A stretch of DNA of 64,000 nt from Flavobacterium sp. N1994. GTDB lineage: Bacteria > Bacteroidota > Bacteroidia > Flavobacteriales > Flavobacteriaceae. The DNA lies in contig NZ_CP109999.1 of NCBI RefSeq assembly GCF_025947145.1, positions 558,001 to 622,000 of the forward strand, given 5' to 3'. Each line of letters starts with the position of its first letter. Position 1 is the stretch's first letter. A program made the position numbers and the translations under genes. Of this stretch, positions 60,771-64,000 are shown one piece after another. The notes beneath the pieces are model-generated. The model was not told the origin of the DNA. It ran no database searches and saw only the letters and a list, made by a program, of their open reading frames with translations.

Positions 60771-61688
60771 ATGAAAAATAAATTGTTTTATTCTCTTGTA
60801 TGCCTCTCTCTGTTTCAAATGAGTGTATTGGCACAAGGTAAAAAATCTTTCACATCATCTGATCAAAAGACGAATGACAACATCTTCATGACTTGGAATA
60901 AAAACACTCCTGAAAGTGAAATGAATGATGACATAAAAGCCTTAAAAGAGCATGGAGTTATCATATCTTATTCGGATGTAAAACGAAATGACAAAGGTGA
61001 AATTACAGCTATTAAAGTAGATTATGCCGATAAAGGGGGAAGTAAAGGTAGCATGACATTAGACAACCAAAAACCTATAAACACTATCAAATTCTATAAG
61101 CAAGATGATGAGGTAGGATTTGGAGAACGAAGTGGTTCTGATTTCATGTCAGGTAATGCATTAGCGAATGGTTTTAATCCAAACGACATGATGAAAGGCT
61201 TCAATTTTAATGATGACAAAGATGGTTTACCAGGCAAACAATATCATTTTGAATTCCCTAACGGTAGTTCTTTTGGACAATCCAGTTCCAAAGTAATCAT
61301 TCAAAAAGACGGTAAAAAACCTTTAGTGATTCAAGACGGCAATGTAGTTGAAGGCGGTGATGATTACACTAAAGAAGAACTAGAAGATATCAAAAAGAAC
61401 AACAAGGTAGAATCCTTTAGCAGCACTGAAATGCCAGATTTTAATGGTAATGGCTTTGGCAATATGCAAGAGCAGATGAAAAAAATGCAGGAGCAAATTG
61501 ACCAAATGATGTCAGGACAACCTTTTGCTAAGACAGACAAGTCCACTAAATCAAAGTCAGATTTAGATAGTACTAAAGAAGAAATGATCAAAGCAAAAGA
61601 AGAGATGCAAAAGGCAAAAGAAGAAATGGAGAATGCTAAAAAAGAACTTCAAAATGCCAAATCCAGTTTAAAGACACAAAAAGCTTAA
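60771..61688 (+). CDS. Secreted copy of the M56 sensor's periplasmic domain
   Basis: A 305-aa exported protein with signal peptide MKNKLFYSLVCLSLFQMSVLAQ. It matches the periplasmic part of the preceding M56 sensor in three consecutive pieces. VKRNDKGEITAIKVDY and PINTIKFYK match IKRNSAGEITGI and PIDNIFIY. SKVIIQKDGKKPLVI matches SKVIVRKNGDKPLVI. The C-terminal coil KEEMQKAKEEMENAKKELQN matches the sensor's EMxxAK repeats. It has no membrane segment or peptidase. It probably interacts with, competes with or presents ligand to the sensor. Confidence 0.82.
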   Translation: MKNKLFYSLVCLSLFQMSVLAQGKKSFTSSDQKTNDNIFMTWNKNTPESEMNDDIKALKEHGVIISYSDVKRNDKGEITAIKVDYADKGGSKGSMTLDNQKPINTIKFYKQDDEVGFGERSGSDFMSGNALANGFNPNDMMKGFNFNDDKDGLPGKQYHFEFPNGSSFGQSSSKVIIQKDGKKPLVIQDGNVVEGGDDYTKEELEDIKKNNKVESFSSTEMPDFNGNGFGNMQEQMKKMQEQIDQMMSGQPFAKTDKSTKSKSDLDSTKEEMIKAKEEMQKAKEEMENAKKELQNAKSSLKTQKA

Positions 61689-61691
61689 ACA

Positions 61692-61718
61692 AAAAGACCA
61701 CTAATTCAGTGGTCTTTT
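61692..61718 (+). terminator. Rho-independent terminator
   Basis: Perfect 11-bp stem AAAAGACCACT / AGTGGTCTTTT with a five-base loop and a T-run. Confidence 0.85.
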
Positions 61719-61743
61719 TTATTTTTACTGAAACTATTTACTC

Positions 61744-61890
61744 ATGTACAAAGTACTCGCTAAACTAAACAAACTGCTCTTACCTAGCTTTACCAAGCAA
61801 CAATTGGATTTAGCAAAAGCCAAAAAGTGGCAAATGGCTATTATAGGCTGGCGTTATTATGTTACTACTCGAGCATTAAAATCAAAATAA
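61744..61890 (+). CDS. 48-aa conserved-type small basic protein
   Basis: ATG 61744 to TAA 61888-61890. It encodes MYKVLAKLNKLLLPSFTKQ, then LDLAKAKKWQMAIIGWRYYV and TTRALKSK: basic and amphipathic with a Trp-rich centre. I recall near-identical short proteins in many Flavobacteria, sometimes mislabelled as SsrA-binding protein. It is probably membrane-peripheral or nucleic-acid binding; the function is unknown. It lies between a terminator and the tRNA promoter. Confidence 0.72.
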   Translation: MYKVLAKLNKLLLPSFTKQQLDLAKAKKWQMAIIGWRYYVTTRALKSK

Positions 61891-61926
61891 ATTTAGTTAT
61901 TCATTTGGGAATTTAATAGTATTACC

Positions 61927-61934
61927 TATATTTG
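61927..61934 (+). promoter_or_regulatory. tRNA-Arg -7 promoter element (TATATTTG)
   Basis: Exact TAnnTTTG 13 bases before the tRNA 5' end. Confidence 0.6.
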
Positions 61935-61947
61935 CACCCACAAAAAA

Positions 61948-62021
61948 GGCCTCGTGGCGCAACTGAATAGCGCATCTGATTACGGCTCAGAAGGTTACTG
62001 GTTTGAATCCAGTCGAGGTCA
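61948..62021 (+). tRNA. tRNA-Arg (anticodon ACG)
   Basis: Cloverleaf visible: acceptor GGCCTCG with CGAGGTC, D arm around GCGCAACTGAATAGCGC, anticodon stem TCTGA / TCAGA with loop TTACGGC (anticodon ACG), and T arm TACTGG-TTTGAAT-CCAGT. The discriminator is A at 62021; CCA is not encoded. A34 would be edited to inosine to read CGN codons. Confidence 0.93.
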
Positions 62022-62040
62022 CGAATTAATTCATTGAAAT

Positions 62041-62075
62041 AAAAAAAATGACAAGTTTACTTGATCATTTTTTTT
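62041..62075 (+). terminator. Terminator after tRNA-Arg
   Basis: Stem ATGA + CAAGT / ACTTG + TCAT with one bulged A and a TT loop, extended by an A-run pairing with a T-run. Confidence 0.7.
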
Positions 62076-62088
62076 GTTTTAAGGGATT

Positions 62089-62107
62089 ATCAAAGCGGAG
62101 CTTTGAT
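62089..62107. repeat. Small perfect hairpin ATCAAAGC-GGA-GCTTTGAT
   Basis: Eight-base arms and a three-base loop, without a T-run on either side. It does not look like a terminator; it may be a fragment of a dispersed element. Confidence 0.45.
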
Positions 62108-62139
62108 GGATGTTGCGAAGCAAAATCCTTATATAACAA

Positions 62140-62170
62140 AAAACCCAACTCTATGATTTAGTTGGGTTTT
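62140..62170 (-). terminator. Rho-independent terminator of the MoxR operon
   Basis: Stem AAAACCCAACT / AGTTGGGTTTT with a nine-base loop; on the minus strand it ends in a T-run. Confidence 0.8.
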
Positions 62171-62184
62171 TACTTTTTGTTCGA

Positions 62185-63648
62185 TTACAATTTATTGATA
62201 TAACTACTATACAAATCCTTAAACTGATAGCCTTCCTCTACTCTATCTTTGCTTAATTTATCATATTCTACCAAGCCCCAAAGCACAAACTCTTTTAGAA
62301 AATACTTGTCTTCTTTGGCTAACTCAGGTTGGTATTTCTGTATTAAATCTTCTAAAGGTTTAACAGCATCCAATTGTTTTTTATATTCTTCATCCGAAGC
62401 ATCATCTAGCAATTCAAAACCTGTTTCCGTGAAGAACCATTCTAAGATTTTAGCGTATGGACTGGCGTCAATATCTTTTTCTAGTTTTTCTATTTTTGGA
62501 AAAAAGGCAGGAAAGAAAGTATGGATTGCATCTCCTATCAAATGTTGAGCAACCACAGCAGCTCCTTCTTGTTCCCCTTCATAAACCAATTCTACTTTTC
62601 CTGTTATAGCTGGAATAATACCCATAAAATCAGATAATCGTACCGTTGTTGTTTCTGAATCTGATTTCAAAGCTCTACGTTCGGCAGTACTTAATAAATT
62701 CTCATAAGCAGTAATAGTCATTCGGGCACTCACTCCACTTTTATTATCTATAAATTCACTTTCTCGGGCTTCAAAGGCAATTTGCTCTAATAAATCTTTA
62801 GCTAATGAAGGAACATTAACGGAATCTGATTGTTGTTGATCTAATTTAGCTTCTTGATGGGTAATGGTTCTGGCTACAGCAATATTTTCGGGATAATGTG
62901 TCAAAATTTGAGAACCTATTCTATCTTTCAAAGGAGTTACAATACTACCACGATTAGTATAATCTTCTGGATTGGCTGTAAATACAAATTGCATATCCAA
63001 AGGCATTCTCAACTTAAAACCACGTATTTGAATATCACCTTCTTGCAAAATATTAAACAAGGCTACTTGAATTCGGGCTTGTAAATCGGGTAATTCATTG
63101 ATTACAAAAATGCAGCGATTGGCTCTGGGTATCATTCCAAAATGAATCACTCTATCATCTGCATACGACAATTTTAAATTAGCTGCTTTTATCGGATCAA
63201 CATCTCCTATTAAATCGGCAACCGTTACATCTGGAGTGGCTAATTTTTCTGAAAAACGTTCGCTTCTGTGTAACCAAGAAATGGGAGTAGCATCGCCATG
63301 TTCTGCTATTAAATCTTTGGCAAAACGAGAAATGGGATTGAATGGATCATCATTAATTTCTGAACCTGAAACAAAAGGGATGTATTCGTCCAAAAGTTCA
63401 ATCATTTTTCTGGCAAGCCTTGTTTTCGCTTGACCTCTAAGACCAAGCAAATTAATGTTATGCCTTGATAAAATAGCGCGCTCTAATTCGGGTATCACCG
63501 TATTTTCAAATCCGTGTACACCTTCAAAAGTAGGTTGCCCTGATTTAATTTTAGTCCTAAGATTATCTCTCAACTCGTCTTTAATACTTCGAGAAACATA
63601 TCCTGATTTCTTTAATTCGCCTAGTGTTTTTATATTTTCTGTTTTCAT
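62185..63648 (-). CDS. MoxR-type AAA+ ATPase
   Basis: A 487-aa AAA+ chaperone-like ATPase. It has Walker A in LLGLRGQAKTRLAR, a sensor/insert region with VADLIGDVDPIKAA, Walker B in CIFVINELPDLQARIQ and an arginine-finger area at VTPLKDRIGSQI, with a helical C-terminal extension of about 200 residues. It follows a VWA-domain gene by four bases; MoxR-VWA pairs act together in metal insertion or complex assembly. The start is ATG 63648; the longer frame reaches into the VWA gene. Confidence 0.88.
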   Translation of the reverse strand: MKTENIKTLGELKKSGYVSRSIKDELRDNLRTKIKSGQPTFEGVHGFENTVIPELERAILSRHNINLLGLRGQAKTRLARKMIELLDEYIPFVSGSEINDDPFNPISRFAKDLIAEHGDATPISWLHRSERFSEKLATPDVTVADLIGDVDPIKAANLKLSYADDRVIHFGMIPRANRCIFVINELPDLQARIQVALFNILQEGDIQIRGFKLRMPLDMQFVFTANPEDYTNRGSIVTPLKDRIGSQILTHYPENIAVARTITHQEAKLDQQQSDSVNVPSLAKDLLEQIAFEARESEFIDNKSGVSARMTITAYENLLSTAERRALKSDSETTTVRLSDFMGIIPAITGKVELVYEGEQEGAAVVAQHLIGDAIHTFFPAFFPKIEKLEKDIDASPYAKILEWFFTETGFELLDDASDEEYKKQLDAVKPLEDLIQKYQPELAKEDKYFLKEFVLWGLVEYDKLSKDRVEEGYQFKDLYSSYINKL

Positions 63649-63652
63649 AGTC

Positions 63653-64000
63653 TTATTTAATTTTCTTCTTTCTATTGGTTTCGTAATCTTCAAAAATCAT
63701 TTCTCCTAATCCTTTTAATCCTGTGTAAAAAGCCTTTCCTTGATTGGCTTCCGTAAAACGATTGACAAATTTTTGCAGATAAGGATCATTGGCAATCATA
63801 AAAGTGGTTATTGGGATGTGAAGTTTTCGGGCTTGAGCGGCTTGATTGTAGCATTGCTCTACAATGTATTCGTCTAATCCGTTACTGTTCATATAATACG
63901 TTCCATCTTTTTCCCGAACACAGCTAGGCTTTCCGTCGGTAATCATAAAGATTTGTTTGTTGGTATTGCGTTTTCTTCGCAACATGTCCATTGCCAATTG
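63653..64000 (-). CDS. Partial VWA-domain protein (5' end cut by window edge)
   Basis: The last 115 residues of a von Willebrand A domain protein, open to the right edge. It shows QLAMDMLRRKRNTNKQIFMI, then TDGKPSCVRE (the TDG metal loop) and ITTFMIANDPYLQKFVNRFT. The MIDAS DxSxS motif would lie outside the window. It partners the MoxR ATPase downstream. Confidence 0.85.
   Translation of the reverse strand, partial: QLAMDMLRRKRNTNKQIFMITDGKPSCVREKDGTYYMNSNGLDEYIVEQCYNQAAQARKLHIPITTFMIANDPYLQKFVNRFTEANQGKAFYTGLKGLGEMIFEDYETNRKKKIK

Noticed and set aside
62089..62107. Hairpin as a terminator
   Set aside because: No adjacent T-run on either strand; separate convincing terminators exist at 62041-62075 and 62140-62170.

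Overview
The window looks like ordinary chromosome of a member of the Bacteroidota, most likely a Flavobacterium or close relative. The DNA is AT-rich. At least nineteen genes carry the Bacteroidota -7 promoter element TAnnTTTG a short distance before the start codon. Two secreted proteins end in type IX secretion sorting domains, and there are many DUF-family, M56/BlaI and hybrid-kinase genes typical of this group. I see no rRNA operon, insertion sequence, prophage, CRISPR array or origin. One tRNA gene (Arg, ACG) lies near the right end.

Layout. 1-8.6 kb: a partial secreted protein, an HMG-CoA-lyase-type enzyme, a P-type ATPase, guaB with a small follower gene, a flavobacterial orphan protein with a repeat array in front of it, and an ammonium transporter. 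8.7-19 kb: purB, a sirtuin, a DoxX-like membrane protein, two T9SS cargo proteins, a TrmH methylase, a DEAD-box helicase and an XTP pyrophosphatase. 19.3-21.7 kb: a hybrid histidine kinase split by an in-frame TAA. 21.8-33.5 kb: a sphingolipid/sulfonolipid-type acyltransferase, a four-gene housekeeping operon (DUF2520, KdsC-like, UbiA, Maf), a permease, an MscS channel, two paralogous small secreted proteins, and a PIG-L / 35-aa membrane peptide / sodium symporter operon. 33.5-45.3 kb: DUF2911, a photolyase operon, a HAD phosphatase, TcdA, MgtA and a CDF transporter.

45.3-51.1 kb is the most coherent accessory region: a divergent LysR gene faces a tight operon of a 94-aa protein, DUF6671, Sua5/TsaC, a lipoprotein carbonic anhydrase and an SbtA-type bicarbonate permease. 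Bicarbonate is a substrate of Sua5, so the operon may link inorganic-carbon uptake to t6A tRNA modification. 51.1-56.2 kb: a TetR-controlled ABC/HlyD/TolC exporter whose ATPase motifs are degenerate. 58.4-61.7 kb: a BlaI/M56 sensor pair with three evenly spaced operators, followed by a secreted protein that copies the sensor's periplasmic domain. 62-64 kb: a MoxR ATPase and a partial VWA protein.

The strongest undescribed signal is a pair of distantly similar ~242-aa orphan proteins (6251-6979 and 45344-46069). Each is preceded by an array of 11-bp repeats with the same architecture but a different, locus-specific pentamer core. All functional calls rest on reading the sequence and on memory of the families; no database search was run.
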